Positions 18,574-28,135 of a stretch of DNA of 64,000 bases are shown in pieces. Origin of the DNA: Jannaschia seosinensis. Lineage in GTDB: Bacteria; Pseudomonadota; Alphaproteobacteria; Rhodobacterales; Rhodobacteraceae. The DNA is taken from contig NZ_CYPR01000160.1 of the NCBI RefSeq assembly GCF_001408515.1, positions 1 to 64,000 on the forward strand. Reading direction: 5' to 3'. Made by a program: the position numbers and the translations under genes. The notes below the pieces were generated by a model that worked only from the letters and a program-made list of their open reading frames with translations, ran no database searches and was not told the DNA's origin. Numbering within the stretch: position 1 is the stretch's first letter; each line of letters starts with the position of its first letter.

Positions 18574-19854
18574 ATGACAACGATCCTTCTCGGGCAGACG
18601 CTCGCCTTCACCTCCGATCCATTCACAACCGAACCCGCCGATGCCGCGCGCCATGAGACGCATGGGGCGGTGGCGATCGGCGCTGACGGTCGCATCCTCG
18701 GCGTGGGGCCGGCGGACGACATATGTGCCGCCCATCCGGAGGCCGCGCGGATCGATCATGGCGATGCGCTGATCCTGCCGGGCTTCGTGGATGCGCATGT
18801 GCATTATCCGCAGACCGCGATGATTGCCTCTTGGGGCAAGCGGCTGATCGACTGGCTCAACAGCTATACCTTTCCCGAAGAGGCGCAGTTCTTCGATCCG
18901 GCCTATTCCGCCGAGATTGCGGATCGTTACCTCGACCTCGCGCTGGCGAACGGGACGACGTCGTTCTGTACCTTTTGCACGATCCATCCCGGCAGCGTCG
19001 ATGCGATCTTCGAGGCGGCGGGGCGGCGGAACATGGGTGTCTGGGCTGGCAAGACCTGTATGGACCGCAATGCGACTGCCAACCTTCACGACACGGTGCG
19101 GTCGGCCTACGACGACAGCGCCGCGCTTCTGGCGAAGTGGCACGGGGTGGGGCGCGCGTCGTATGTGATCACGCCGCGTTTCGCGCCGACCTCCTCGCGC
19201 GAACAGCTTGAGGCGCTGGGTGCGCTCTGGGCGGCGCATCCGGACTGTCTGATGCAGACGCATCTGAGCGAGCAGACCGACGAGATCGCCTGGGTTGCGG
19301 AGCTGTTCCCCGAGGCGCGCGATTATCTCGATGTCTATGAGGCGCACGGGCTTTTGGGGACGAATGGCCTATACGGCCACGCGATTCACTTGAGCGCGCG
19401 GGAACGGGACCGGCTGGCCGAGGTTGGCGCGGCGGTGACGCATTGTCCGACGTCGAACACGTTCATCGGCTCCGGGCTGTTCGACATGGAGCTTGCGTCG
19501 CGGATGCGGGTGGGTTTGGCCACCGATACCGGCGGGGGGTCCAGTTTTTCCATGCTGCGCACAATGGCCGCCGCTTACGAAATTGCGCAGTTGCGTCGCA
19601 ACGCCCTGCACCCGGCGCAGCTTTTGTGGCTGGCGACGGAGGGCTCGGCGAACGCGCTCGGCTCGGGCGAGATCGGGCGTCTGGCGCCGGGCGCGATGGC
19701 GGACCTCGTGGTCCTGGATCTCGCGTCCACTCCGGCCATCGCGCAACGATCCGCGCGGGCGGACGATATCTGGCAGACGGTGTTCCCAACGATCATGATG
19801 GGCGACGACCGCGCCGTCGCACGCGTTTATGTGGCGGGGCAGGCGGTCGATTAA
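18574..19854 (+). CDS. guaD: Guanine deaminase
   Basis: Guanine deaminase hydrolyses guanine to xanthine and ammonia in purine salvage or catabolism. The 426-residue amidohydrolase has the zinc-binding DAHVHYPQ (H75, H77), CTFCTIHP, QTHLSEQTDEI with the third His, GHAIHLS with the next His, and TDTGGGSSFSML with the catalytic Asp. All ligands of the family are visible. It is transcribed away from mgtE, sharing an 89-bp divergent promoter region. purB further right on the opposite strand also belongs to purine metabolism, but they are not an operon. Confidence 0.94.
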   Translation: MTTILLGQTLAFTSDPFTTEPADAARHETHGAVAIGADGRILGVGPADDICAAHPEAARIDHGDALILPGFVDAHVHYPQTAMIASWGKRLIDWLNSYTFPEEAQFFDPAYSAEIADRYLDLALANGTTSFCTFCTIHPGSVDAIFEAAGRRNMGVWAGKTCMDRNATANLHDTVRSAYDDSAALLAKWHGVGRASYVITPRFAPTSSREQLEALGALWAAHPDCLMQTHLSEQTDEIAWVAELFPEARDYLDVYEAHGLLGTNGLYGHAIHLSARERDRLAEVGAAVTHCPTSNTFIGSGLFDMELASRMRVGLATDTGGGSSFSMLRTMAAAYEIAQLRRNALHPAQLLWLATEGSANALGSGEIGRLAPGAMADLVVLDLASTPAIAQRSARADDIWQTVFPTIMMGDDRAVARVYVAGQAVD

Positions 19855-19870
19855 GTTTCCGCCCGACGGC

Positions 19871-20029
19871 TCAACTCGTCGTGTCGGCGACGCAGCTTTG
19901 CGTGGCGGCGTCGTAGGAGGTGCCGGGCGCGCAGGACGTCGTCACTCGCTCGCCCTTGCTCCAGTTGCATTGGGCCGTGGCGAGACCGGGGGCCGCGACG
20001 AGCGCGGCGGCGATGAGGAGGAACTTCAT
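19871..20029 (-). CDS. Small exported Cys-containing protein (52 aa)
   Basis: An ATG at 20029, with aggaga 5-6 nt upstream, opens a 52-residue frame. Residues 1-19 form a clean Sec signal (MKFLLIAAALVAAPGLATA, cleavage AXA). The mature part of about 33 residues has three cysteines in the pattern C-x11-C-x12-C, with APGTSYDAATQSC resembling the end of a chitin-binding type 2 (peritrophin-like) motif. I do not recognise the family. It lies downstream of purB on the same strand, 91 bp away, and could share its message. The longer frame to 20224 runs into purB and is a shadow. Confidence 0.7.
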   Translation of the reverse strand: MKFLLIAAALVAAPGLATAQCNWSKGERVTTSCAPGTSYDAATQSCVADTTS

Positions 20030-20120
20030 GACTGTCTCCTGGCTACTTGAGGTGACGTAAGGGTAGCGTCTCTCCCGCAGGACGCAAATCGCGAAGTGTC
20101 GCAGGCGGAGCCGCGCGCCC

Positions 20121-21425
20121 TCAGTTCCCGAAGACGCGGGCGAAGATCGTGTCCACGTGCTTGGTGTGATAGCCGAGGTCGAATTTCTCGCGGATCTCCT
20201 CCTCCGAAAGCGCGTTGCGGACATCCTGATCCGCCAGAAGCTCCGTCTCGAAATCCGCGCCCGCCTCCCAGACCTTCATCGCGTTGCGCTGGACGAGGGA
20301 ATAGGCATCCTCGCGCGACACGCCCGCCTGCGTCAGCGCCAGAAGGACACGCTGCGACATGACGAGGCCGCGGAACTTGTTCATGTTGGCCAGCATGCTC
20401 TCGGGATAGACGACCAGCTTGTCGATCACGCCGGTCAGACGGGCCAGCGCGAAGTCGAGCGTGATCGTCGCGTCCGGCCCGATCATCCGCTCGACCGAGG
20501 AATGGGAGATGTCGCGCTCGTGCCAGAGCGCCACGTTTTCCAGCGCCGGCGTCACCGCAGAGCGGACCATGCGTGCGAGGCCCGTCAGGTTCTCGGTCAG
20601 GACCGGATTGCGCTTGTGCGGCATCGCGCTCGACCCTTTCTGACCGGCGGAGAAGAACTCTTCCGCTTCCAGAACCTCGGTGCGCTGCATGTGGCGGATT
20701 TCGGTCGCCACGTTCTCGATGCTGCTGGCGACCACGCCGAGCGTGGCGAAGAAGGCGGCATGGCGATCGCGGGGGATTACCTGGGTCGAGATCGGTTCCG
20801 GCTGCAGGCCCAGCTGTTCGCAGACATGCTCCTCCACGCGCGGATCGACATTGGCGAACGTTCCGACCGCGCCCGAGATCGCGCCGGTCGCCACCTCGTC
20901 GCGCGCGGTGCGCAGGCGGCGGAGGTTGCGGTCCATTTCGGCGTAGAAGCGTGCGAAGGTCAGGCCCATCGTCGTGGGCTCGGCATGGATGCCGTGGCTG
21001 CGGCCGATGCGAACGGTGTCCTTGTGCTCATGCGCGCGGCGCTTCAGCGCGGCGAGCAGCGCCTCCATGTCGGCGATCAGGATGTCGGCGGCGCGGGTCA
21101 GCTGGATGTTGAACGTCGTGTCGAGCACGTCCGACGAGGTCATGCCCTGATGGACAAACCGCGCCTCGTCCGCGCCCACGATTTCGGCCAGGTGGGTAAG
21201 GAAGGCGATGACGTCGTGCTTCGTCACTGCCTCGATCTCGTCGATCCGGGCCACGTCGAACTCCGCATCCTTCGCGCGCCACACGGCCTCGGCGTTCGCC
21301 CGCGGGATCACGCCCAGATCGGCCATCGCGTCGCAGGCATGGGCCTCGATTTCGAACCAGATGCGGAATTTGGTCTCGGCCGACCAGACGGCGACCATTT
21401 CGGGGCGGGAATAGCGGGGGATCAT
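20121..21425 (-). CDS. purB: Adenylosuccinate lyase
   Basis: PurB cleaves SAICAR to AICAR and adenylosuccinate to AMP, each with release of fumarate. The 434-residue protein belongs to the fumarase/aspartase superfamily: early motif IPRYSRPEMVAVWS, KHDVIAFLTHLAE, QGMTSSDVLDT, RSHGIHAEPT with the catalytic His, and the signature loop GSSAMPHKRNPVLTENL with the catalytic Ser. Length and motifs are complete. It is divergent from dgkA (86-bp gap), with a small exported protein downstream. Confidence 0.96.
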   Translation of the reverse strand: MIPRYSRPEMVAVWSAETKFRIWFEIEAHACDAMADLGVIPRANAEAVWRAKDAEFDVARIDEIEAVTKHDVIAFLTHLAEIVGADEARFVHQGMTSSDVLDTTFNIQLTRAADILIADMEALLAALKRRAHEHKDTVRIGRSHGIHAEPTTMGLTFARFYAEMDRNLRRLRTARDEVATGAISGAVGTFANVDPRVEEHVCEQLGLQPEPISTQVIPRDRHAAFFATLGVVASSIENVATEIRHMQRTEVLEAEEFFSAGQKGSSAMPHKRNPVLTENLTGLARMVRSAVTPALENVALWHERDISHSSVERMIGPDATITLDFALARLTGVIDKLVVYPESMLANMNKFRGLVMSQRVLLALTQAGVSREDAYSLVQRNAMKVWEAGADFETELLADQDVRNALSEEEIREKFDLGYHTKHVDTIFARVFGN

Positions 21426-21511
21426 CGGCAGAGCCTTTCGGTGGGGGCGCGTCTGGCGGTAAGGTCGCGTGCGTCATAGGGTGCGCACATTCGCCCTGCA
21501 AGGAACCGCCG

Positions 21512-21904
21512 ATGACCCCGCCGACGCCGCCGGCAAAAAGCACAAAGCCCGTCCACCTGCATCTGTTCGCGACACTCGGCTATTCGATCGCCGGCGGACG
21601 ATTCCTTTTGCGGCAGCGGGCGGCGCAATTGCAGGTCTGGCTGGGCGTGGTGACGTCGATCGCGTTCGCGCTCGCCGGGGTGGGGCTGGATCAGTGGGCG
21701 GTGATGCTGGCGCTCTTCGTGGCTTCGCTGGCGGTCGAGGCGCTCAACAGCGCGATAGAGCTGACGGTCGACCGGCTCTCTCCGGAGATCAGCGAATACG
21801 GTCGTGACGCGAAGGATCTGGGCAGTTTCGCCGTCTTCTGCGCGCTCGTGATCTTCGGCGGCCACGCGCTTTGGGTGCTGGCCGCCGTTTTGCTGACGCA
21901 ATGA
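21512..21904 (+). CDS. dgkA: Diacylglycerol kinase (prokaryotic DgkA type)
   Basis: DgkA phosphorylates diacylglycerol to phosphatidic acid in the inner membrane, recycling lipid from envelope synthesis. The 130-residue protein has three hydrophobic helices and the family signature EALNSAIELTVDRLS followed by AKDLGSFAVF. The last two bases of its stop codon overlap the next gene's start (ATGA), so the two are probably co-translated. The N-terminus (MTPPTPPAKSTKP) is slightly longer than the E. coli enzyme's. Confidence 0.9.
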   Translation: MTPPTPPAKSTKPVHLHLFATLGYSIAGGRFLLRQRAAQLQVWLGVVTSIAFALAGVGLDQWAVMLALFVASLAVEALNSAIELTVDRLSPEISEYGRDAKDLGSFAVFCALVIFGGHALWVLAAVLLTQ

Positions 21905-22308
21905 AGCCGAACGAACGTCTTGCCGCGCTGGCCGGGCGCTGGCGGATTGCCCGCGTGATCCGGCATGCCGATGGCGGCACCGCCCGGATGCGCGGTACCG
22001 CGGAATGGCTGGCCGAGGGCGTTGGCCTCCGCTGCGTGGAGGAGGGGATGCTGGAGCAGGATGGCCGGCCCTTCGCCGCACGGCGTGAGACGCTGTGGCG
22101 CGCGACTGCCGGGGCGATCGACGTCCGCTTCGCCGATGGCCGGCCCTTCCACGTGATCGACGGGGGAACGAGCCGCCACGATTGCGCGCCCGACCTGTAC
22201 GAGTTGCGATACGACTTCGCCGCTTGGCCGCATTGGTCCGTGCGTTGGCGTGTGGTCGGGCCGCGCAAGAACTACCGCGCGCTCACCCGCTACTGCCGCG
22301 AGGCTTGA
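21901..22308 (+). CDS. DUF6314 family protein
   Basis: This 135-residue soluble protein looks like a small beta-rich domain: [54 protein letters not shown], and a Trp/Arg-rich end [20 protein letters not shown]. That pattern fits the uncharacterised DUF6314 family of alphaproteobacteria, reminiscent of lipocalin-like folds with a GRW start. It overlaps dgkA by 4 bp and precedes prfA by 32 bp. No catalytic residues can be assigned. Confidence 0.75.
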   Translation: MKPNERLAALAGRWRIARVIRHADGGTARMRGTAEWLAEGVGLRCVEEGMLEQDGRPFAARRETLWRATAGAIDVRFADGRPFHVIDGGTSRHDCAPDLYELRYDFAAWPHWSVRWRVVGPRKNYRALTRYCREA

Positions 22309-22340
22309 CCGCGCCGGGTCCGCGCCGCATCACGCCGGGC

Positions 22341-23408
22341 ATGGATGCGCCGACCCTTCCCCAAGACCGCCTCGACCAGATCGTGGCCCGTTTCGAATTC
22401 GTCGAGGCGCGGATGAATGCCGGTCCCGCGGCCGAGGAAATCGGCCCCCTGTCGCGCGAATATTCCGAGCTGCGGCCCGTGGTCGAGGAGATCCGCCGCC
22501 TGCGCGCGCTGGCGCTTCAGATCGACGAGGCGGAGGCGATGCTGTCCGATCCTGAAATGCGCGAATTGGCTGAGGCGGAGTTGCCCGATCTGCGCGAGGC
22601 GCACGAAGCGGCCGCGCGGTCGCTGCAGATCGCGCTGTTGCCGAAGGATGCGGCCGATTCGCGGCCTGCGATCCTGGAGATCCGGCCCGGCACCGGGGGC
22701 GAGGAGGCGGCGCTGTTCGCCGGCGACCTCGAGGCGATGTATCGCCGCTATGCCGAAGGTCGCGGCTGGCGGGTGGAGATCGTCGAGCGGCAGGAATCGG
22801 ATCTCGGCGGCGTGCGGGATCTCGTCGCGCGGATCGAGGGGGAGAACGTCTTCGCGCGCCTCAAATTCGAAAGCGGCGTCCACCGTGTACAGCGCGTTCC
22901 CGCGACCGAGAGCGGCGGCCGCATCCACACCTCGGCCGCCACCGTTGCCGTGCTGCCGGAGGCCGAGGCGGTCGAGATCGACATCCCGCAATCCGACATC
23001 CGCATCGACACGATGCGCGCGTCGGGCGCCGGCGGGCAGCACGTCAATACGACCGATTCGGCGGTACGCATCACGCACCTGCCCACGGGGCTTGTGGTGA
23101 CGAGCAGCGAGAAATCGCAGCACCGCAACCGCGAGATCGCGATGAATGTCCTGCGTGCCAAGCTCTACGAGGCGCAGCGCGCGGCCGCAGATGCCGAGCG
23201 CTCGGCCGACCGGCGCGCGCAGGTCGGGACGGGCGACCGCAGCGAACGGATCCGGACGTATAACTTCCCGCAGGGGCGCATGACGGATCACCGGATCAAT
23301 CTCACGCTCTACCGGCTGGAGGCGGTGATGCAGGGGGACCTCGACGAGGTGATCGACGCCCTGACCGCCGACCTGCAGGCGCAGCAGCTGGCCGAGATGG
23401 CGGGATGA
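22341..23408 (+). CDS. prfA: Peptide chain release factor 1
   Basis: RF1 recognises UAA and UAG in the ribosomal A site and triggers peptide release. The 355-residue protein has the catalytic GGQ loop in [17 protein letters not shown] (~228-232), the stop-codon-recognition region and the PCRF domain with [20 protein letters not shown]. The C-terminal part ([20 protein letters not shown]) is typical of RF1. ATG 22341 fits the family start. It overlaps prmC by 4 bp, the usual arrangement that couples the factor to its methylase. Confidence 0.96.
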   Translation: MDAPTLPQDRLDQIVARFEFVEARMNAGPAAEEIGPLSREYSELRPVVEEIRRLRALALQIDEAEAMLSDPEMRELAEAELPDLREAHEAAARSLQIALLPKDAADSRPAILEIRPGTGGEEAALFAGDLEAMYRRYAEGRGWRVEIVERQESDLGGVRDLVARIEGENVFARLKFESGVHRVQRVPATESGGRIHTSAATVAVLPEAEAVEIDIPQSDIRIDTMRASGAGGQHVNTTDSAVRITHLPTGLVVTSSEKSQHRNREIAMNVLRAKLYEAQRAAADAERSADRRAQVGTGDRSERIRTYNFPQGRMTDHRINLTLYRLEAVMQGDLDEVIDALTADLQAQQLAEMAG

Positions 23409-24184
23409 GCGACGCCGTTGCGCGCCTGCGCGCGGCAGGGGTGCCGAACCCGGCGGGCGATGCGGCGCGGCTTGCCCGGCATTTCAACGGCCCGGCCCTG
23501 GATGCGGCAATCGCGCGGCGCGTGGCGCGTGAACCGGTGTCGCATATCCTCGGGCGGCGGGCCTTCTGGAACCACGAATTCGAGGTCGGGCCCGATGTGC
23601 TCGACCCCCGCCCGGATACCGAGACGCTGATCGAGGCGGCGCTTACGGTGTCATTCGACCGTGTGCTCGATCTCGGGACGGGGTCGGGCTGTATCCTGCT
23701 GTCGCTCTTGGCCGAGCGGGAGCGTGCGGTCGGAGTCGGCACGGACATCTCCGGCGCCGCGCTGGCCGTCGCTGCCCGCAATGCGGCGCGGCTGGACTTG
23801 GCCGAACGTGCGGAGCTGATCCGCTCGGACTGGCTTGCCGAGGTTCAGGGGCGGTTTGACCTCATCGTCTCCAATCCTCCCTACATTGCCGAGGACGAGA
23901 TGGCGGATTTGCAGCCCGAAGTCCGGGAGTGGGAGCCCCAAATCGCTCTCACGCCCGGCGGTGACGGGTTGGATGCCTACCGCATCATTGCGCGCGACGC
24001 ACCTGAGCACCTCGTCCCCGGCGGTCGGCTGATCGTCGAGATCGGGACAGGGCAGGGCGCGGCGGTGGAAACGTTGTTCGGCGAAGCCGGATTGGTCGAA
24101 ATCACCCGTTCGCGGGACCTGAATGGCCACGACCGCGTCGTTTCGGCGGAAAAAACCCGCCGACCGGGGCGAATCCGCTTGTAA
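23405..24184 (+). CDS. prmC: PrmC (HemK), release factor glutamine methyltransferase
   Basis: PrmC methylates the glutamine of the GGQ loop of release factors with S-adenosylmethionine. The 259-residue protein has an N-terminal helical domain, the linker motif [30 protein letters not shown], the SAM-binding [16 protein letters not shown], and the substrate-amide motif [13 protein letters not shown]. The N-terminal domain is somewhat shorter than in E. coli. It starts in the prfA stop codon, an operon with its own substrate. Confidence 0.95.
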   Translation: MSDAVARLRAAGVPNPAGDAARLARHFNGPALDAAIARRVAREPVSHILGRRAFWNHEFEVGPDVLDPRPDTETLIEAALTVSFDRVLDLGTGSGCILLSLLAERERAVGVGTDISGAALAVAARNAARLDLAERAELIRSDWLAEVQGRFDLIVSNPPYIAEDEMADLQPEVREWEPQIALTPGGDGLDAYRIIARDAPEHLVPGGRLIVEIGTGQGAAVETLFGEAGLVEITRSRDLNGHDRVVSAEKTRRPGRIRL

Positions 24185-24327
24185 ACCCCGGGAGCGGAAC
24201 CCATAACGACAGGGCATCCAGCGAACGACGCAGCGCGCGTCCCGGTTGCACCGCCCGATCACCCCGGACCCAGTCGACCCGTATGACGGGCACGGTCCCC
24301 GGCAATAACCATCGGATAATTATTCGC

Positions 24328-25089
24328 ATGAGAAGCAGTAAGTCCCGTTCGCGGAACAAGAACCGTAACCGCAACCCGAACAGCGGCGGGAATATTGTCA
24401 ACCGCGTGTTCGACAGCTCCGGCCCCGAAGGCAAGGTGCGCGGCACGCCTGCGCAGGTCATCGAGAAGTACAACCAGCTGGCCCGCGATGCGCAACTTTC
24501 GGGCGACCGCGTCGCCGTCGAGAATTTCCAGCAGCATTCCGAGCATTACACCCGTATGCTGGCCGCGGCTCAAAAAGAGATAGATGCGCGGCAGCAGCAG
24601 AACCAGCAAAGTGGCCAAGGCAACCAGCAGGGCGGGCAGGCTAACCAGCAGGGTGGCCAAGACAACCAGCAGGGCCGCAGTGACGGTCAGCAAGGCCGAG
24701 GTGACGGTCAGCAGGGGCGTGGCGAGAACCAGCAGACCCGCGGCGAAGGCAACCAGCAGGACGATTCGCAAAATGCGGCTCCGCAGGGTGGTGGCAAGCA
24801 GGGTGGAAATCGTCGCAAGGATCGCGCGCCGCGCGAGGCCAAGCCCGTCGATCAGTCCTCAGAGCAGCCCTCGGAGCCGCCGGCAGCGGCCGCCTCCGGC
24901 CCGGTCGAGACGCCGGAGAGCGACGTCACCGAGCCGCAGCCGAAGCCCGAGAAGCCCAAGCGCACCCGTACGCGCCGCAAGGCGCCGGCCGCCGTCGAAG
25001 GCGAAGCCGCGGTAAAGGGTGAAGCCCCCGCCAAGGACGAGACCGTGACCAAGGGCGACACGCCCGCCGAAGCGGAAAGCAGCGACTGA
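24328..25089 (+). CDS. DUF4167 protein with Gln-rich heptad repeat
   Basis: The 253-residue product begins with an Arg/Lys/Asn-rich stretch (MRSSKSRSRNKNRNRNPN), then the compact DUF4167 domain (IVNRVFDSSGPEGKVRGTP, AQVIEKYNQLARDAQLSGDRV, ENFQQHSEHYTRML). The domain is found mainly in alphaproteobacteria; its function is not established, and the basic start suggests nucleic-acid binding. From about residue 92 it is low-complexity: a seven-residue Gln/Gly repeat (NQQGGQA-like), then a Lys/Pro/Glu/Ala tail ending EAESSD. ATG 24328 matches the conserved start; the frame from 24283 adds unrelated residues. Confidence 0.88.
   Translation: MRSSKSRSRNKNRNRNPNSGGNIVNRVFDSSGPEGKVRGTPAQVIEKYNQLARDAQLSGDRVAVENFQQHSEHYTRMLAAAQKEIDARQQQNQQSGQGNQQGGQANQQGGQDNQQGRSDGQQGRGDGQQGRGENQQTRGEGNQQDDSQNAAPQGGGKQGGNRRKDRAPREAKPVDQSSEQPSEPPAAAASGPVETPESDVTEPQPKPEKPKRTRTRRKAPAAVEGEAAVKGEAPAKDETVTKGDTPAEAESSD
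24601..24759 (+). repeat. 21-bp tandem repeat inside the DUF4167 gene
   Basis: Six consecutive 21-bp units (24601-24726) of the type aaccagcagggyggscargv are followed by a 24-bp unit and a partial one. Each encodes seven residues with a Gln-Gln core: NQQSGQG, NQQGGQA, NQQGGQD, NQQGRSD, GQQGRGD, GQQGRGE, then NQQTRGEG. The frame is kept throughout, so unit number can change without breaking the gene. Confidence 0.92.
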
Positions 25090-25102
25090 ACCGATGCGTC
25101 CG

Positions 25103-25123
25103 AAGCCCGGCGAGGCCGGGTTT
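25103..25123. terminator. Hairpin between convergent DUF4167 gene and rsmA
   Basis: A 9-bp stem (25103-25111 with 25115-25123, one G-T pair) around a GAG loop fills the 33-bp gap between the two convergent genes. The T-tract is weak on both strands, so it is a plausible but not certain bidirectional terminator. Confidence 0.5.
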
Positions 25124-25965
25124 CAGGCGCGTTTTACTTCGCGGGCCAGCGCGCACCATCCTTCGAGCGGCACCTGCTCGGCCCGGTCGGTCGGATTGAG
25201 TCCGGCCGCGCGCAGCCGATCCTCCACATCCGGCACCAGCCCCTTGAGGGCGGCACGCAGCATTTTGCGCCGCTGATTGAACCCCTTGGCCACCACTCGT
25301 TCCAAAACGGCAGGATCGGCGGCGAAGCGGGGCGCGGGCAGGGCGGTCAGATGCACGACCGCCGACGAGACCTTGGGCGGCGGGGTGAATGCCTCGGGCG
25401 GCAGCGTCATCGCGATCCGCGTATCGCAACGCCATTGCGCAAGCACAGCGAGCCGGCCGTAGGCCTTCGATCCCGGCGTGGCCACGATCCGCTCCGCGAC
25501 CTCGCGCTGAAACATCAGCGTCAGGCTCTGCCACGCGGGCGGCCATTCCGGCGGCGTTAGCCAGCGCACCAGAAGCTCCGTTCCCACATTGTAGGGCAGG
25601 TTCGCGACGACTCGCCACGGAGCGGCCAGCCGCGCGGCGGCATCGACCTCCAGCGCGTCGCCGTTCACGACCTCCAATCGCCCCGGATAATGCGCGGCAA
25701 TCTCGGCCAGCGCGGGCAGGCAACGGGCGTCCTTCTCGATGGCCAGAACCCGCCGCGCGCCCTCAGCCAGCAATCCGCGCGTGAGCCCGCCGGGGCCCGG
25801 TCCGACCTCCAGCACGTCGACGCCGTCGAGCGGCCCGCCGACGCGTGCAATGCGCGCCGTCAGGTTCAGGTCGAGCAGGAAGTTCTGACCCATCGACTTC
25901 TTCGCGCGCAGATCATGCGCCGCGATGACGTCGCGCAACGGCGGCAGGTCGTCGATCCGGCTCAA
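25123..25965 (-). CDS. rsmA: RsmA (KsgA), 16S rRNA dimethyladenosine transferase
   Basis: RsmA dimethylates two adjacent adenosines near the 3' end of 16S rRNA during small-subunit assembly. The 280-residue protein carries [11 protein letters not shown], the SAM-binding [16 protein letters not shown], the acidic EKDARCLP, the catalytic [11 protein letters not shown] motif, and [14 protein letters not shown]. The best start is a TTG at 25965, overlapping the pdxA stop (TTGA), giving [14 protein letters not shown]; no ATG fits. It is the last gene of the lptF-to-rsmA operon. Confidence 0.93.
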   Translation of the reverse strand: MSRIDDLPPLRDVIAAHDLRAKKSMGQNFLLDLNLTARIARVGGPLDGVDVLEVGPGPGGLTRGLLAEGARRVLAIEKDARCLPALAEIAAHYPGRLEVVNGDALEVDAAARLAAPWRVVANLPYNVGTELLVRWLTPPEWPPAWQSLTLMFQREVAERIVATPGSKAYGRLAVLAQWRCDTRIAMTLPPEAFTPPPKVSSAVVHLTALPAPRFAADPAVLERVVAKGFNQRRKMLRAALKGLVPDVEDRLRAAGLNPTDRAEQVPLEGWCALAREVKRA

Positions 25966-26933
25966 ACCTCGCGACCTCTCCGCCCGGCCATGTCCCATGC
26001 CATGCGGATTGCCGCCTGCATCGATGTCGGGTCGGCGCGGCCGGTGCCCGCGATGTCGAAGGCGGTGCCGTGATCGGGGGAGGTCCGAATGAACGGCAGG
26101 CCGAGCGTGACATTCACGCCGCCCGCAAAGTCGATCGTCTTGATCGGGATCAGCGCCTGATCGTGGTACATGCAGACGGCCGCATCGTATCGTGCGCGCG
26201 CAGCTTCGTGAAACATCGTGTCGGCGGGAAGCGGGCCGAAACAGCCCAGTTCCGGCGCAAGCCGGGCGACGAGGCCGGTGATCCAGTCCACCTCCTGCTG
26301 GCCCATCGTGCCGCCCTCGCCGGCATGCGGGTTGAGACCCGCAACCGCGATCCGTGGCCGCGCGAGGCCGAAATCGCGCACCAGTCCCGCATGCGTCACG
26401 CGCAGGGCGGTCTCGAGCGCATCGGGCGTCAGCGCGGCGGGCACATCCGACAACGCGATGTGAATGGTCGCGGGCACCACGCGGAGCGCATCGCAAGCCA
26501 GCATCATCACGACATTTGCCCCGCCCGCCAAGGCGGCCAGATATTCGGTGTGGCCGGGATGCGGAAAGGCCGCGCCGTCCTTGAGCGCCTTCTTATGGAT
26601 CGGCGCGGTCACCACCCCCGAAGCCGCGCCCGAACTCGCCAGTTCGACGGCCCGTGCGATGGAGGAGACGATCCCCGGCGCCTGCGCAGGATCGGGGCGA
26701 CCGGGTCGTGCCGGACCGGGCACATCGTGCGGCAGGATGCAGAGCGCGTCGGGCGTGGCTTCCTCCGGCGCCGCGATCACGCGCGTTTCGACGCCGAAAC
26801 CCGCGAAATGGTCCGGGTTTCCCAGCACGAAGAACGGCACGCCCGCGGTGAGCGCGCGCGCCTTGGCGACGATCTCCGGCCCGACGCCCGCGGGTTCGCC
26901 GCAGGTCACGGCGAGCGGGGGGCGCTCATTCAT
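25962..26933 (-). CDS. pdxA: PdxA, 4-hydroxythreonine-4-phosphate dehydrogenase
   Basis: PdxA oxidises 4-phosphohydroxy-L-threonine in the DXP-dependent pathway to pyridoxal phosphate. The 323-residue protein has the start [15 protein letters not shown], metal-ligand region [27 protein letters not shown], and [15 protein letters not shown], ending with [17 protein letters not shown] 26933 overlaps the surA stop by 8 bp; ATG 26948 is a less likely alternative. The surA-pdxA-rsmA order is widely conserved in Proteobacteria. Confidence 0.95.
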   Translation of the reverse strand: MNERPPLAVTCGEPAGVGPEIVAKARALTAGVPFFVLGNPDHFAGFGVETRVIAAPEEATPDALCILPHDVPGPARPGRPDPAQAPGIVSSIARAVELASSGAASGVVTAPIHKKALKDGAAFPHPGHTEYLAALAGGANVVMMLACDALRVVPATIHIALSDVPAALTPDALETALRVTHAGLVRDFGLARPRIAVAGLNPHAGEGGTMGQQEVDWITGLVARLAPELGCFGPLPADTMFHEAARARYDAAVCMYHDQALIPIKTIDFAGGVNVTLGLPFIRTSPDHGTAFDIAGTGRADPTSMQAAIRMAWDMAGRRGREV

Positions 26934-28125
26934 AGGAGATGACGGCATCGGCGCGCAGTTCGTCGAGATAGCTCTGCGCGTAGCTGGTCAGGCGCTGGTT
27001 GAGGATCTGCTGACCGACGGCCTGGAACATGTCCTCCGACGGCGCGACCGGGCGTTCGCAGAGCATCACGAAGCGCAGGTTGCCTCCCGCCGTCAGCCGG
27101 GTCGACACCTCGCCCGGATCGAGGCGGCCGAGTTCCTGCCGCAGATCGGCGGGCAGGGCTGAAACATCGCGCGTCTCGCGGATCAGCCGTTCCGCCGGCT
27201 CGCCCTGCGCAATGCCGTAGAGATCGTCGCAGGTGTCGACCCGCGCCCGCAGCTGCCCCGCGGTGCTCAGCGCTTCGGGGCTGCGGCCGCCGGGGATGAG
27301 GTATTCGGCGTAATCCACGGTCGGTCCCTCGCGCGGGGCGCCGCCCGTCTCGTCGAGGCCGCGCAATTGGAACAGCGCGATGAAGCCGCCGAGATTGACC
27401 GGGTCCGACACCTCGCCCGGTTCCAGTGTCAGGACCTGACCGGCAATGGCGGGGGAGATTTCCGACAGACTCACCCAGTCGAGGCGCCCGCCCGCTTGCG
27501 CCGTGGTGGAGCGCGAATACGTGCGCGCGGCCTGCGCGAACGCGGCCTCGCTACGGATTTCGTTGGAAAGGCGGTCCGCCAGGGCGGCAACCTGTTCCTG
27601 TGTCTCGGGCGTCAGGGGCAAGGCGATCTCGGAGAGGAGCAGCCGCACATCACCGCGCTCGCCATAGGACAGGGTGCGCGTCACCTCCGCCTCCGAAGGA
27701 CGGGCATCCGGACCGAAACGTCGCTGCACGAGTTGCCGCCAGAGCAGGCCGTTGCGCACGAAGTCGCGGAACGTCTCCTGCGCCACGCCGGCGCGTCCGA
27801 GCGCGGCGACAAATTCCTCGACGGGCAGGTTCGCGCGGCCCGCAAATTCCGACAGCCCGGCCTGGAGCGCGTCATCGGCGACCTCAATCCCGGCGGCGCG
27901 GGCTGCCTGCGCCTGCAGCCGCTCATCCACCAGCGTCCGGGTCACGCTTTCGACATCGGCCCCGGGCGCGCGCAGAAGCGACAGGAAAAGCGCGCGCTGC
28001 TGCACCTCGTAATTGGTGATCGCGTTGCCGTTCACCTTGGCCGCCGCCGAAAACGGGTTCTGCGCCATGGCGGGGGCGCCAAAAGCCAGAAAGGCCGCAA
28101 GGGCCGCCACCAGAAGTCTCGTCAT
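26926..28125 (-). CDS. surA: SurA-like periplasmic chaperone/peptidylprolyl isomerase
   Basis: SurA escorts unfolded outer-membrane proteins to the BAM complex. The 399-residue protein starts with a Sec signal (cleavage after about residue 21, PAMA-Q), then the SurA N-terminal chaperone domain (AAKVNGNAITNYEVQQR; LVDERLQAQAARAAGIEV). One parvulin-like domain follows (VRLLLSEIALPL ... AGGRLDWVSLSEISPAIAGQV ... GFIALFQLRG) and a second, degenerate one ends the protein. It lies 10 bp after lptD, one of its known clients, and overlaps pdxA. Confidence 0.9.
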   Translation of the reverse strand: MTRLLVAALAAFLAFGAPAMAQNPFSAAAKVNGNAITNYEVQQRALFLSLLRAPGADVESVTRTLVDERLQAQAARAAGIEVADDALQAGLSEFAGRANLPVEEFVAALGRAGVAQETFRDFVRNGLLWRQLVQRRFGPDARPSEAEVTRTLSYGERGDVRLLLSEIALPLTPETQEQVAALADRLSNEIRSEAAFAQAARTYSRSTTAQAGGRLDWVSLSEISPAIAGQVLTLEPGEVSDPVNLGGFIALFQLRGLDETGGAPREGPTVDYAEYLIPGGRSPEALSTAGQLRARVDTCDDLYGIAQGEPAERLIRETRDVSALPADLRQELGRLDPGEVSTRLTAGGNLRFVMLCERPVAPSEDMFQAVGQQILNQRLTSYAQSYLDELRADAVISYE

Positions 28126-28135
28126 CGCCCGCCCC

